18,622 nt of DNA from Chrysochromulina parva (taxonomy: Eukaryota; Haptophyta; Prymnesiales; Chrysochromulinaceae), in the NCBI GenBank assembly GCA_002887195.1, contig PJAB01000972.1, forward strand, positions 1 to 18,622, read 5' to 3'. The stretch's first letter is position 1. Every line of letters begins with the position of its first letter. Below the pieces are notes generated by a model. The model worked only from the letters and a program-made list of their open reading frames with translations. It did not search any database and was not told where the DNA came from. This document shows, piece after piece, positions 7,948-16,250 of this stretch. The translations under genes were made by a program, and so were the position numbers.

Positions 7948-9967
7948 AAATGGCCCAGCGCCATTGCTGTTGCTGCTGTTGAGCTCCGTGCTGCCGACGA
8001 TGCACAGCCTGCGGCCGTGCGCGGTCGCAGCGCCTTGGCGTGCGTCCGCAGCGGCAGCGGTGCGTGGGCGAGCGCGAGTGCCAGCCGCCGCTGTGAGCGC
8101 CGAAGAGCAGCTGCGCAATGCGGGCTTTGGCGTGTACGACCCATCGCGGATACGCAACTTTTGCATCATCGCGCACATCGACCACGGCAAGTCGACGCTC
8201 GCCGATCGGCTGCTGCAGACGACCAAAACGGTCGAGGTCCGCGAGATGCAGGCGCAGCTGCTTGACAACATGGACATTGAGCGTGAGCGCGGCATCACGA
8301 TCAAGCTGCAGGCGGTGCGCATGAACTACCTTGCGAAGGACGGCAAGTGGTACGTGCTCAACCTCATCGACACGCCCGGTCACGTCGATTTTACGTACGA
8401 GGTGAGCCGCTCGCTCGCCGCGTGCGAGGGCGCACTTCTCGTGGTGGACGCTAGTCAGGGTGTAGAGGCTCAGACGATCGCCAACGTCTTCCTGGCGATG
8501 GATAACAACCTCGAGATCCTGCCGGTGCTGAACAAGATCGACCTGCCCGGCGCCGATCTCGACGCGACAGCCAAGGAGGTTGAGTCCACCATTGGCCTCG
8601 ACTGCTCCGGAGCCATCCCATGCTCGGCGAAGATGGGCATCGGCATTGAAGAAATCCTCGAGAGGATCGTGACGGATCTACCGGCGCCTCCTGCGACGAT
8701 CGACGAGCCGCTGCGTGCGCTCATCTTTGACTCGTACTACGACTCGTACCGCGGCGTGATCCTCTTCTTCCGCATCGTCGACGGCCAGATGCGCAAGGGT
8801 GACAAGGTTCGCTTTGCGGCGAGCGGCGTGGAGTACGAGGTGATCGAGGTGGGCACGCTCGCACCTGGGAAGGAGAAGCCGGTGGACGTGCTGCGCGCGG
8901 GAGAGGTGGGGTACATGCACGCGGGGATCAAGTCGATCAACGACGCTCGGGTAGGTGACACCATCGTCAACGTACGCGAGGCGGCCGAGTCGGAGGTGCG
9001 GCCCCTTGACGGCTATTCTGAGCCTGTCCCCGTCGTCTACTGCGGGCTGTTCCCAGTGGAAGCGACCCAGTATCCCCTACTGCGCGAGTCGCTCGAGCGG
9101 CTGCAGCTCAACGATGCCGCTCTGTGCTTCGAGCCCGAGACCTCGTCCGCCATGGGATTTGGCTTCCGATGCGGCTTCCTCGGGCTGCTTCACATGGAGA
9201 TCATCCAGGAGCGCCTCGAACGAGAGTACGACCTCGACTTGATCGTGACAGCGCCGTCGGTGGTCTACAAGTGCGAGCTCAATGATGGGAGCATGGTCAA
9301 CGTGGATGCGCCTTCGAAGCTCGTGGACTCTGATCAGCGGCTCAGTGTCTCCGAGCCGTACGTCGCGATGGAGATGTTCGCGCCCAAGGAGTATGCTGGG
9401 GCGCTCATGGAACTTGCCCAGGATCGTCGGGGCGAGTACAAGGACATGAAGTTCATGACCGAGCGGCGTGTCTCCATTAAGTACGATCTGCCGCTCGCGG
9501 AGGTCATCACGGACTTCTTCGACCAGATGAAGAGTCGATCGAAGGGCTACGCCTCGATGGAGTATTCTATCACTGAGTACCGGGTGAGCGACCTCGTGCG
9601 CCTTGACATCCTGATCAACGGCGAGGACGCGGCGCCGCTCGCTAACATCGTGCACCGCGACAACGCGTTCCGGCTCGGAAAGGCGCTCACGCGCCGGCTC
9701 AAGGACCTGATCCCGCGCCAGCAGTTCAAAGTCCCGATCCAAGCGGCTATCGGGCAGAAGATTGTCGCCTCGTCTGCGATCTCGGCCATGCGAAAGGACG
9801 TTCTCGCCAAGTGCTACGGGGGCGACATCTCGCGCAAAAAGAAGCTGCTCAACAAGCAAGCCAAGGGCAAGAAGCGCATGAAGGCCATCGGCAAGGTCAA
9901 CGTGCCGCAGGAGGCGTTCATGGCCGTCCTCAATCTTTCCTCTGACGGCGGCGGCGACGGCGACTGA
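7931..9967 (+). CDS. lepA: Elongation factor 4 (LepA), probably plastid-targeted
   Basis: LepA/EF4 is a ribosome-dependent GTPase that acts on bacterial-type ribosomes, here most likely in the plastid. It is 678 residues, one exon. GTPase motifs: G1 AHIDHGKST (81-89), the switch sequence ERERGIT (117-123), DTPGH (147-151), NKID (201-204) and SAK (232-234). The EF-G-like domains follow, and the LepA-specific C-terminal domain is present and complete ([20 protein letters not shown], then [20 protein letters not shown]). About 75 residues precede the bacterial-type start: a Leu-rich signal peptide (residues 10-27, possible cleavage near AVA-AP at 31-35), then an Ala/Arg-rich segment without acidic residues. 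That is a bipartite plastid presequence; a mitochondrial address is the alternative. The ATG lies in CCCATGG context. Confidence 0.95.
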   Translation: MAISRRNGPAPLLLLLLSSVLPTMHSLRPCAVAAPWRASAAAAVRGRARVPAAAVSAEEQLRNAGFGVYDPSRIRNFCIIAHIDHGKSTLADRLLQTTKTVEVREMQAQLLDNMDIERERGITIKLQAVRMNYLAKDGKWYVLNLIDTPGHVDFTYEVSRSLAACEGALLVVDASQGVEAQTIANVFLAMDNNLEILPVLNKIDLPGADLDATAKEVESTIGLDCSGAIPCSAKMGIGIEEILERIVTDLPAPPATIDEPLRALIFDSYYDSYRGVILFFRIVDGQMRKGDKVRFAASGVEYEVIEVGTLAPGKEKPVDVLRAGEVGYMHAGIKSINDARVGDTIVNVREAAESEVRPLDGYSEPVPVVYCGLFPVEATQYPLLRESLERLQLNDAALCFEPETSSAMGFGFRCGFLGLLHMEIIQERLEREYDLDLIVTAPSVVYKCELNDGSMVNVDAPSKLVDSDQRLSVSEPYVAMEMFAPKEYAGALMELAQDRRGEYKDMKFMTERRVSIKYDLPLAEVITDFFDQMKSRSKGYASMEYSITEYRVSDLVRLDILINGEDAAPLANIVHRDNAFRLGKALTRRLKDLIPRQQFKVPIQAAIGQKIVASSAISAMRKDVLAKCYGGDISRKKKLLNKQAKGKKRMKAIGKVNVPQEAFMAVLNLSSDGGGDGD

Positions 9968-10275
9968 GACCGCAGTGGCGGAGACCGTGGAAAGCGCGCC
10001 GAGACGCAGCAGGCGGACAGAAGCAACTCTCCCTCGTCCCTCGTCCCCGTTTGTTTCTCGTCCGTCCGAGGACGCCGTTATACATGCTAGGCAAATAGGT
10101 ATCAAACCTCTTACACACCCTGCTGAACCTAGAGAGCGGCAGCCCTACCGGCCGCGCGCACTATTCACCTACGTCCCCGTGTGCTACTGTGCACCGGCGT
10201 TCGCTAGATCCCTGAGTATACATAGCTGTGAGCTCGGCAGTGCAGACTGAGCCTGGCGGGCGTGGCCGCACGTGG
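9968..10275. other. Convergent intergenic gap after lepA
   Basis: This joins the 3' ends of lepA (plus) and the unrecognised minus-strand gene. I see no coding sequence and no clear AATAAA signal. Nothing else is identifiable. Confidence 0.5.
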
Positions 10276-11127
10276 TCAGGTCTCGGCTAGGGAGCCGCAG
10301 CCGGCGTTCACGTGCGGCAGCACCTTGGCCTCGAAGCGCCTGTAGTCGGCGACGGACTCGAAGCCGATGCGCAGGTCGTGCGCCTCGTTCGTGTGGTCGT
10401 ACTCGCGCGAAAAGTACGCGAGCGGATTCACGATACGAAACCGAAGTTCGCCCGGTGCGCCGCCGCCGCCTCCAAGGCGCGGGAGCACGCCGCGCATGTG
10501 TTCGTAGGCCATATGCATCTCGACCTTGCGGTGCTCCGGATGTTCGAAAGCGTAGACGATCTTGGTGGGCAGAAACTTGGCCACGCCCGCGAACCGGCTG
10601 TCGCAAGTGCCCACGAGCAGGTAACGCGTCGGTACCTGCAGCAGCAACTCAGCGGGGTCGACGCGCTTCGACATTTGGCGCATCTCGTCCATGAGCTTGT
10701 CCGAGGAGGCAATCGAGCGCGCGAGCTGCTGGCGAAGCGCCGACGGTGGCTCCTCGACACTCGTCAGATCGCCGCTCACCGGCTGCCGCCTTGAGGGTAG
10801 CCGTGGGTGAACGGCCGGCTTCATTGAGGTGGCCAGGGCGGCGCGTGCGCGAGCGCCGCGCGCCAGCGAGGGCGTGAGGCCCTTCGCTTTCGGATTCGGA
10901 AAGCTGGCCGCGAGGCTCTTGAGGTCGCTGAGCGCGGCGGCGGCGGCTACGTTAGGTGCGACGGGCGCTCTTGAGGCAGCCGCTGGCGATGCGGGCGTCG
11001 GGCAAGGAACGGGTGCGGTCAGCGGCACGAGTGTGGGGTCTTTGCTGACGCGACGCTGCCGTGGCGCGGGATGCACGCCGTGGATCGATGCGAGCGTGGA
11101 TCGTGGCGAACGAATTGAGGCTGCCAT
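10276..11127 (-). CDS. Uncharacterised protein with an ordered C-terminal domain
   Basis: I do not recognise this family. The protein has 283 residues, taking the ATG at 11127; the longer frame begins only with a TTG. Residues 1-125 are Ala/Pro/Ser-rich and basic, likely disordered or partly a targeting sequence. Residues 128-155 look helical and amphipathic (ALRQQLARSIASSDKLMDEM). From about 167 to 274 the sequence becomes protein-like with alternating strands: TRYLLVGTCDSRFAGVAKFL, KIVYAFEHPEHRKVEMHM, ELRFRIVNPLAYFSREYD and HDLRIGFESVADYRRFEAKV. A Gly-rich loop (GGGGG) separates two of the strands. The strand pattern and closing helix are compatible with a PH-like or similar beta-sandwich domain, which is only a guess. 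The upstream gap contains palindromic elements. Confidence 0.65.
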   Translation of the reverse strand: MAASIRSPRSTLASIHGVHPAPRQRRVSKDPTLVPLTAPVPCPTPASPAAASRAPVAPNVAAAAALSDLKSLAASFPNPKAKGLTPSLARGARARAALATSMKPAVHPRLPSRRQPVSGDLTSVEEPPSALRQQLARSIASSDKLMDEMRQMSKRVDPAELLLQVPTRYLLVGTCDSRFAGVAKFLPTKIVYAFEHPEHRKVEMHMAYEHMRGVLPRLGGGGGAPGELRFRIVNPLAYFSREYDHTNEAHDLRIGFESVADYRRFEAKVLPHVNAGCGSLAET

Positions 11128-11370
11128 CGGGCCTGTTCCCGTGCTCGAGCGGCCGGCTAAACCCGGCAACTGCAGTTTACCGGGCCCTTTTGGCCCCCAC
11201 TACATTGTACATGTACTTGTAAGGCCCCTCGCCCGTGGCTTCAGGGGGCCGTGCTGGCTGCTGTTCGACGAGAACTCCCGGGGCGAGAGAGATCGAGTTC
11301 AGTCGGATATCTTCAGATGAAGCGATGTAAGAACATGAACACACATCAAGGACACACACAGTACAGCCGA

Positions 11371-11397
11371 GGTCACGACCAATTAATTGGTCACGAC
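11371..11397. promoter_or_regulatory. Palindrome within direct repeats; candidate regulator-binding site
   Basis: GGTCACGAC occurs at 11371-11379 and 11389-11397. Between and overlapping them lies a perfect 16-base palindrome, GACCAATTAATTGGTC (11377-11392). The element is about 250 bases upstream of the minus-strand ATG at 11127. Two-fold symmetry of this length suits a dimeric DNA-binding protein. Function is inferred from symmetry and position alone. Confidence 0.45.
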
Positions 11398-11617
11398 GTT
11401 AACTCAATTAACTACGTAAACGTTCATCTCGAGTCGTTCTCGTTGCGGCGTGTGGTCTTGTGAATTGTCAAATAAAGGTCACAATTGAAAGGTCAGTTTA
11501 CGGTTAAAGCCGTGTTTTCAATGTTCCGCGGTATTCGCCTCCGCTCGAACCTCTCGATAATCAAAAACAAAATATCGAATACGCGTACGTCCGTGACTCT
11601 CTGTCCGTTAAGAGTTT

Positions 11618-11653
11618 TCATCCGGAAGCGGAACGGTTGAACCATCCGGATGA
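11618..11653. other. 9-bp inverted repeat downstream of thiDE
   Basis: TCATCCGGA (11618-11626) and TCCGGATGA (11645-11653) are exact reverse complements around an 18-base loop, about 110 bases past the thiDE stop on the minus strand. The loop contains most of a 21-base segment that also occurs at 5830-5850 with two differences. Confidence 0.55.
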
Positions 11654-11762
11654 CAACAATCACGATGCTCTGTTGTGTTGTGGCGGCACCGCAGCCACAC
11701 ACGGTTTCCCCTCTTCAAACGGGGTCCTCCCGCGCTCCGCGTCCGCCGCCTGGCAGGCTCCG

Positions 11763-13397
11763 TCATCCCCACAGCGCCTGCCACTCGCGCACGGCGGCGG
11801 CTCGGTCGGTGGCCTTGGTGATGGCGCTGATGACCGCGATCCCTTCCGCGCCGGCCGCGAGCACCCCGGGCGCGCGCTCGATCGAGATGCCGCCGATGGC
11901 AATGAGCGGCACATGGGCAGGCACTAGCCGTCGCCACGAGGCAATTCGCTCGAGCCCCTGCTCGCCCCACTTGGAGACATCCTTCGAGGCTGTCGCATAA
12001 ATGGGGCCGAGAGAGATGTACGAGGGGCGCACGCCGAGCGCCGTAGCGAGCTCCGCGTACGAATGTGTCGAGACGCCCAGCCGCAGCCCAGACGCCGCCA
12101 GCGCCGCCACACTGGGCGCACCCATCGCCGCGAGGTCTTCCTGGCCGACGTGCACGCCGTACGCGCCATGCGCGACGGCGGCGCGCCAGTGGTCGTTCAC
12201 CCAGAGCCTCGCGCCGTACTGGGCGCACACGGCCTGTGCGGCGGCCACGGCGACGCCTATCTCCGCCTCGGATAGATCCTTGAGCCGGAGTTGTACGTGG
12301 CGCGCGCCCGCCGCCACCACCTCGGCGACCAGGGCGACGCTCTCGACCACCGGCAAGACTCCTCGTAGCTCCGAGGGCTCGCATGGGACGAAGCGCGGCG
12401 GATGCGCACCGAGGTGAGCACTCGTGCTCAGCCAGGGCATCGCGTCGGCCTGCGAGGGCCAACCGGTATGTGCGACGGGCCCAGGTCCCGCCCCAAGTGG
12501 CCCTGCGGCTGCGATGCCCTGCGTCACGTACGCCTTGCCGAGGACCAGGGCATCGAGCATCGGAAGGCCTCGGGCTAGGAAGGCTGCGGTAGCGGCGGAG
12601 AGGGTGCACCCAGTGCCATGTGTGTGGCGGGTGGGCAGGCGCGCTGAGCTCAGCCAGCAGTGGGTCGCGCCGTCGCTATAATAGTCTTGCGCGAGCGCGC
12701 CGCTGGCCTCGCCGCCGCTGCCCTCGCCGCCGCTGCCCTCGCCGCCGCTGCCCTCGCCGCCGCTGCCGCCCTCGCCGCCGCGATCGCCGAGGCCGGTGCC
12801 GCTGCTGCACACCTCAGCCTCGTGCATGTGCCCGCCCTTGATCAGCACCGCACCGCATCCCATGCCGAGTAGTGCGGCCGCCGCCTCCTCGACCTCTGCC
12901 GGCGTGCGCAGCTTCCGCCCAAGCAACGCCTCGGCCTCGGGCAGGTTGGGTGTGATCAGAGCGCATCGCGGGAAGAGCTTCGAGATGAGCGCAGCGCTTG
13001 CGTCCGCATCCAGCAGGCGCCTGCCGCTCGTGCTCACCATCACCGGGTCGCACACCACGGGACCCTTGTATGAAGTGAGGAAGTCGGCGACCTCGCGGAT
13101 GACCCACTCGCGCCCGGTCATACCAATCTTAATCGCACCAGCCGGGAGGTCGTCACGCAGCGCAGCCAGCGTCGTGCGCAGCATCTCGATCGACGGGTAC
13201 TCGACCATGCGCACCTCCACGCTGTTCTGCGCTGTGAGTGCGGTGATTGCGGAGCAGCCGTGGACGCCAAGCGCGCGAAAGGCCGCCAGGTCCGCCTGGA
13301 TGCCCGCGCCGCCACCTGCATCGGACCCAGCGATTGTCCACGCGATCGGAGGCGTCGAGATTGTTGCGCCAACACACGCGAGGACGGCAAAGAGCAT
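11763..13397 (-). CDS. thiDE: Bifunctional ThiD-ThiE: HMP(-P) kinase / thiamin-phosphate synthase
   Basis: The N-terminal half phosphorylates hydroxymethylpyrimidine to its diphosphate. The C-terminal half joins that to the thiazole phosphate to give thiamin monophosphate. It is 544 residues from the ATG at 13397, as the codon before it is GTG. ThiD motifs: WTIAGSDAGGGAGIQADL (20-37), CDPVMVSTSGRRLL (116-129), LITPNLPEAEALLG (147-160), KGGH (187-190) and the catalytic loop HTHGTGC (258-264). ThiE motifs: VQLRLKD (368-374), WVNDHWRAA (399-407), YGVHVGQEDL (413-422), ISLGPIYATASK (461-472) and PLIAIGGIS (497-505). The same domain order occurs in plant TH1. A short hydrophobic N-terminus (MLFAVLACVG) resembles a signal peptide, but too few residues follow for a full transit peptide. 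A GSGGE repeat insert lies at 205-232. Confidence 0.95.
   Translation of the reverse strand: MLFAVLACVGATISTPPIAWTIAGSDAGGGAGIQADLAAFRALGVHGCSAITALTAQNSVEVRMVEYPSIEMLRTTLAALRDDLPAGAIKIGMTGREWVIREVADFLTSYKGPVVCDPVMVSTSGRRLLDADASAALISKLFPRCALITPNLPEAEALLGRKLRTPAEVEEAAAALLGMGCGAVLIKGGHMHEAEVCSSGTGLGDRGGEGGSGGEGSGGEGSGGEGSGGEASGALAQDYYSDGATHCWLSSARLPTRHTHGTGCTLSAATAAFLARGLPMLDALVLGKAYVTQGIAAAGPLGAGPGPVAHTGWPSQADAMPWLSTSAHLGAHPPRFVPCEPSELRGVLPVVESVALVAEVVAAGARHVQLRLKDLSEAEIGVAVAAAQAVCAQYGARLWVNDHWRAAVAHGAYGVHVGQEDLAAMGAPSVAALAASGLRLGVSTHSYAELATALGVRPSYISLGPIYATASKDVSKWGEQGLERIASWRRLVPAHVPLIAIGGISIERAPGVLAAGAEGIAVISAITKATDRAAAVREWQALWG
12708..12767 (-). repeat. Four perfect 15-bp repeats inside the ThiD coding region
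   Basis: CTCGCCGCCGCTGCC is repeated four times without error, and partial copies continue to about 12780. On the coding strand each unit gives a five-residue Gly/Ser/Glu block. The insert falls between the KGGH strand and the DYYSDG strand, a surface loop that is short in bacterial ThiD. Because the unit is 15 bases, copy-number change never breaks the frame. Confidence 0.95.
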
Positions 13398-14001
13398 CAC
13401 ACACAGGTACTTCTATCACGGGCGCGTTGGCCGACACGCGGGCGACATCACATAAATCTCAACCCACAAGAGTGAATGTGAATGTGAACCTAAGAGTTTT
13501 CTAACACACGCCGCGATCATGATCCCGTAGGTTTCTAAATGGCAGGGGGAACGCAGCCAGAGCGACCTGGAGATTGCGTCGGTGTGCCCTCGGGACTTGT
13601 GCAGGAGCAACGCTGAACGCAGCGTCGGAGCCGAACCTCGAGGATATCTTACCACACACCGTAAGGCGTAGCCGAAAGCCACACAAGCATGCACGTCAAG
13701 AAAACTGAAAAGGCGATGCACTCTCGACTCTGCTCTCTCAAGCTAAACTGGGAGTAAACCTGCATCTCAATCTCGAATCTGGCCGAAATTTTGCGCCCCA
13801 CACCGGCAAGGAACTCTACTGGGAAGTTGTACTTAGCAATGTCAGACGCGTTTAGCGCTCGTCCGGCCTCAGTGTCATCGAACCCGCATGCCGAGAGGCG
13901 TGAGAGAGGCGTGATGTTCATGACAAGCGCAGGTCGGTACCCGCCCCTCCGTGCTCCGAGCCAACGGTCCTCCAGCCTCGAGCGCGCCGTCCGCTCGCCG
14001 G
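13398..14001. other. Intergenic gap upstream of thiDE
   Basis: This lies between the thiDE start and the 3' end of the ciliary-type gene. I looked for a thiamin-pyrophosphate riboswitch on the minus strand (CUGAGA and ACCUGAU-type cores) and found none. A 90-codon minus frame at 13649-13921 is the only protein-like stretch. An upstream thiDE exon coding a transit peptide could also hide here. Confidence 0.5.
13649..13921 (-). CDS. Possible small ORF or exon, function unknown
   Basis: A 90-residue frame starts with ATG at 13921. Its middle (ASDIAKYNFPVEFLAGVGRK, then ISARFEIEMQ) looks more like real protein than most shadow frames, and the composition is less GC-driven. A possible splice donor (ATGCAG/GTTTAC on the minus strand) follows EMQ, so it could be an exon rather than a whole gene. 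No family is recognised. Confidence 0.2.
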   Translation of the reverse strand: MNITPLSRLSACGFDDTEAGRALNASDIAKYNFPVEFLAGVGRKISARFEIEMQVYSQFSLREQSRECIAFSVFLTCMLVWLSATPYGVW

Positions 14002-14724
14002 CTAGTCCTTCTCCTCGCCCTTAAGGTAGAGCTCTATCGGAGTCGAAAAGCTGGCGTCCTTTCCAAAGCCGTATTGCGGCTTGTAGCCATGCATCGTCAT
14101 GGCGAAGCCAGGCATCGCTCCTGTCGACTCCATAACCAGCCCGCTCGGGATGAGGTGAGCCTCCTTGCGCCAAAGGCCGTCGCCCGCGCCCTTGATGTCC
14201 ACCATGTTCTGCGTCATCATGACGCGCCGGCCCAGCGTCTCACCCGGCGGGAGATCCTTTGGAACGAAGTCCTGCCTGTTCGTCGTCTGGTACTGCGGCG
14301 GGAGCACTGGATCGGCATGTGCGACCGCCGTCGAGAGCTCGCGAGCGCGCTGCTCGAGGAGGGCTGTGCGTGCACCCTGGCCCTTCTTCACGTACACCGC
14401 GTACCCCGGGGGGGGCACCTGGTTGGACGTGAGGTATTCCGAAGGAGGGGTGTACTCACTATGCGTAAACACGCGCTGATACGTGTCTCCGATATCGGGG
14501 CGCGTGGTGAACTTGGTGAAGGTCTTCTGCTTCTCCAGCGGATCCTTTGAGGTGTTCACCCAGTGCTTGTAGCGCCCCGTACTTGAGGGGCCCTTGAGTT
14601 CCTCGCGCAGCGCACGCTCTTCCACCCAGTTGCCGACGAGCGTCTTATCACCCGTGCCAACCTCCTTGTTGTACTCGCGGTAATATGTCAATGATGAGCC
14701 ATCATCTTTGAACGTGTAGGCCAT
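14002..14724 (-). CDS. Probable ciliary microtubule-associated protein (SPAG8/CFAP107-like)
   Basis: A 240-residue soluble protein starting at the ATG at 14724 (MAYTFKDDGS); the longer frame begins only with TTG. It contains LVGNWVEERALRE near residues 29-41. The GNW-EER pattern is shared by several small proteins that bind inside axonemal doublet microtubules, such as SPAG8 and CFAP107. The rest is rich in Tyr, Pro, Thr and Lys with short repeated turns (TPPSEYLTSNQVPPPGYAVY; a closing YKPQYGFGKDASFSTP), the extended, loop-rich style of microtubule-inner proteins, without membrane segments or catalytic motifs. A flagellar role is inferred from that motif and style, and a different cytoskeletal function is possible. 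Confidence 0.55.
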   Translation of the reverse strand: MAYTFKDDGSSLTYYREYNKEVGTGDKTLVGNWVEERALREELKGPSSTGRYKHWVNTSKDPLEKQKTFTKFTTRPDIGDTYQRVFTHSEYTPPSEYLTSNQVPPPGYAVYVKKGQGARTALLEQRARELSTAVAHADPVLPPQYQTTNRQDFVPKDLPPGETLGRRVMMTQNMVDIKGAGDGLWRKEAHLIPSGLVMESTGAMPGFAMTMHGYKPQYGFGKDASFSTPIELYLKGEEKD

Positions 14725-15091
14725 CGCGACGGGGCTTCGCTCGTGACCCCAAGAGACGGCTGGACCGAGCTCCGCAGCGCAAGAACCGCTGCAGTGAGGT
14801 GGAGCAGCCGCCTTCAACTCTCGTCTGCGCTTTCAACGGATGAGGCGTTGTTTTGGGCGTGTCCACCAACATTTCAAGTCAGGTGGTGGGGATAGTGTGT
14901 GAATCCAGGAAGACCCCCCATGCCTCCCGGTATACCATTTAGGACTTCTCAATTCAAATACAGAAAAGTTCGCGAGGTGACGACGACGCACCTGTCGGTT
15001 ACATGTGTTAGCTGTAAGCACACGACCACCCCAAGTGCCAAGATGCCTGCCCAGAGGTTGCGTTTGAGCTTTGACACACCGGACGCCCAGA
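14725..15091. other. Intergenic gap upstream of the ciliary-type gene
   Basis: This runs between the 3' end of the stalked membrane protein gene and the ATG at 14724, both minus strand. Short frames here are not protein-like, and no repeat or promoter motif stands out. Confidence 0.5.
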
Positions 15092-16234
15092 TCATTTACC
15101 GATCCACCATGGACCCGACGCGCACGGATCGTAAGGCATGACTTTATCAGCTACCAGTGGGGTGTGCTCGCAGTCGCACGTAAATGCGAGCGCCGGTACG
15201 TCTGCTGGATTCAGCCTAAACTCGGCTGCGAATGCATCGCGAGCACGAATGCCCGCCCCACCGGTCCCCACGAGAAACGCGTCGATGACATGTGGCAGCT
15301 TCTCAAGCCAATCCTTGTGGCCATCCATCACGAACTCGTTGTATGGGTTGTTCCACCGGACCCCACCTCCCCGGGCACGGGCGGTCGTTTCCCTGTGTAA
15401 GTAAGTATGCACATCGGCAGGCCGCCAAGAGTCGCTGCATGTCCTTCCGTTGGGGTCGGAATCCTCTGGCGTCGGGCACCAGTCACGGCAATAGCCCCCA
15501 CAGTCCTGCGCGTTACCGCAAAGTACCTTAGCCACGAAGGGCTTGAAGATCACCCCTCCGTGCTGGCAGGCGTGGTCGAAGAGGTAGTTCCCCGGCGCGC
15601 GTCGCCCTCCCGCCATGGGATCGAGCATGCATTGCTCTGAGAAGATGATCGAAGTCGACACATCCGTGGTCCCATGCACGCCGCCGCCTAGGATGGGGCG
15701 ATAGCCGGCATCATCGTGACCATCAAAGCAGTGAATCAGAAGGCCGGCGTCGGGCACGCTCCCATCAATAGGCCATGGGCCAAACGGGCTCCGCATGTAG
15801 CGTTGCGCGATTCGGATCACGGGATCTGAAGGAGGTGGCATCAGCGGAGGACTGGGTGGCGGTAACCGAGGTGGGGCAGCTGGCGGCGGAGGCACCTTTG
15901 GTGAAGGCATGAGTGGAGGTGGCCGACATGGCGGCTCAGGAAGAGGTATTGGTGAAGGTCTTGCCGGTGGTGGAGGCGGTGATGGTAGCGGCGGCGGTGG
16001 AGGCGGAGGGTACGGTGGTGGTATCCGTTCCCTAGACAGTTCAAAGGCGAGCAACGCATAACCCGGGAGAACTGCGATGGCCATGAACCCAGCCAATCGA
16101 AGGTTACGAGCGCGCGACGACATGCCAAGTGCTGGATCGGGATCAAGATCGGGTGCGGGGATCAACCCTGCATCTGGCCCCGCGTCGGCTTCATCCTTCT
16201 GCACTGTCTGGTACACGTCCGGAATGGTGCGCAT
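15092..16234 (-). CDS. Single-pass membrane protein with Pro-rich stalk and Cys-containing ectodomain
   Basis: I recognise no enzyme family. The protein has 380 residues from the ATG at 16234. Order: an acidic N-terminal cytosolic tail (1-38), a basic patch (RARNLR, 41-46), one membrane segment (about 47-64, LAGFMAIAVLPGYALLAF), a proline-rich stalk (72-138, with PPPPPP, SPPPPP and PPPSPP runs), and a globular ectodomain (139-380). The ectodomain has at least nine Cys, some clustered (CGNAQDCGGYCRDWC), suggesting disulfides, and a conserved-looking stretch (WNNPYNEFVMDGHKDWLEKL). A basic flank before the membrane segment predicts type II topology with the C-terminus outside. SPPPP runs are typical of hydroxyproline-rich algal wall proteins such as pherophorins, but the ectodomain does not obviously match them. 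MSSRAR (residue 38) is an alternative start. Confidence 0.72.
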   Translation of the reverse strand: MRTIPDVYQTVQKDEADAGPDAGLIPAPDLDPDPALGMSSRARNLRLAGFMAIAVLPGYALLAFELSRERIPPPYPPPPPPPLPSPPPPPARPSPIPLPEPPCRPPPLMPSPKVPPPPAAPPRLPPPSPPLMPPPSDPVIRIAQRYMRSPFGPWPIDGSVPDAGLLIHCFDGHDDAGYRPILGGGVHGTTDVSTSIIFSEQCMLDPMAGGRRAPGNYLFDHACQHGGVIFKPFVAKVLCGNAQDCGGYCRDWCPTPEDSDPNGRTCSDSWRPADVHTYLHRETTARARGGGVRWNNPYNEFVMDGHKDWLEKLPHVIDAFLVGTGGAGIRARDAFAAEFRLNPADVPALAFTCDCEHTPLVADKVMPYDPCASGPWWIGK

Positions 16235-16250
16235 ACGGTTGCGTGCGCAG

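Larger units (their letters stand above)
11128..11762. other. Intergenic gap with palindromes, upstream of the unrecognised gene
   Basis: This is both the promoter side of the minus-strand gene at 11127 and the 3' side of thiDE. It is less GC-rich than the genes. It holds GTACATGTAC (11207-11216), a 16-base palindrome inside direct repeats (11371-11397) and a 9-base inverted repeat (11618-11653). No coding sequence is visible. Confidence 0.5.

Noticed and set aside
9077..10105. 342-residue minus-strand frame over the lepA 3' half
   Set aside because: Antisense to the conserved LepA C-terminal domain, with no recognisable motif.
11608..12609. 333-residue frame in another phase of thiDE
   Set aside because: Arg/Gly/Ala-rich shadow; the thiDE phase carries all ThiE motifs.
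13398..14001. Thiamin-pyrophosphate riboswitch upstream of thiDE
   Set aside because: The conserved core sequences are not visible on the minus strand here; a covariance-model search would be decisive.
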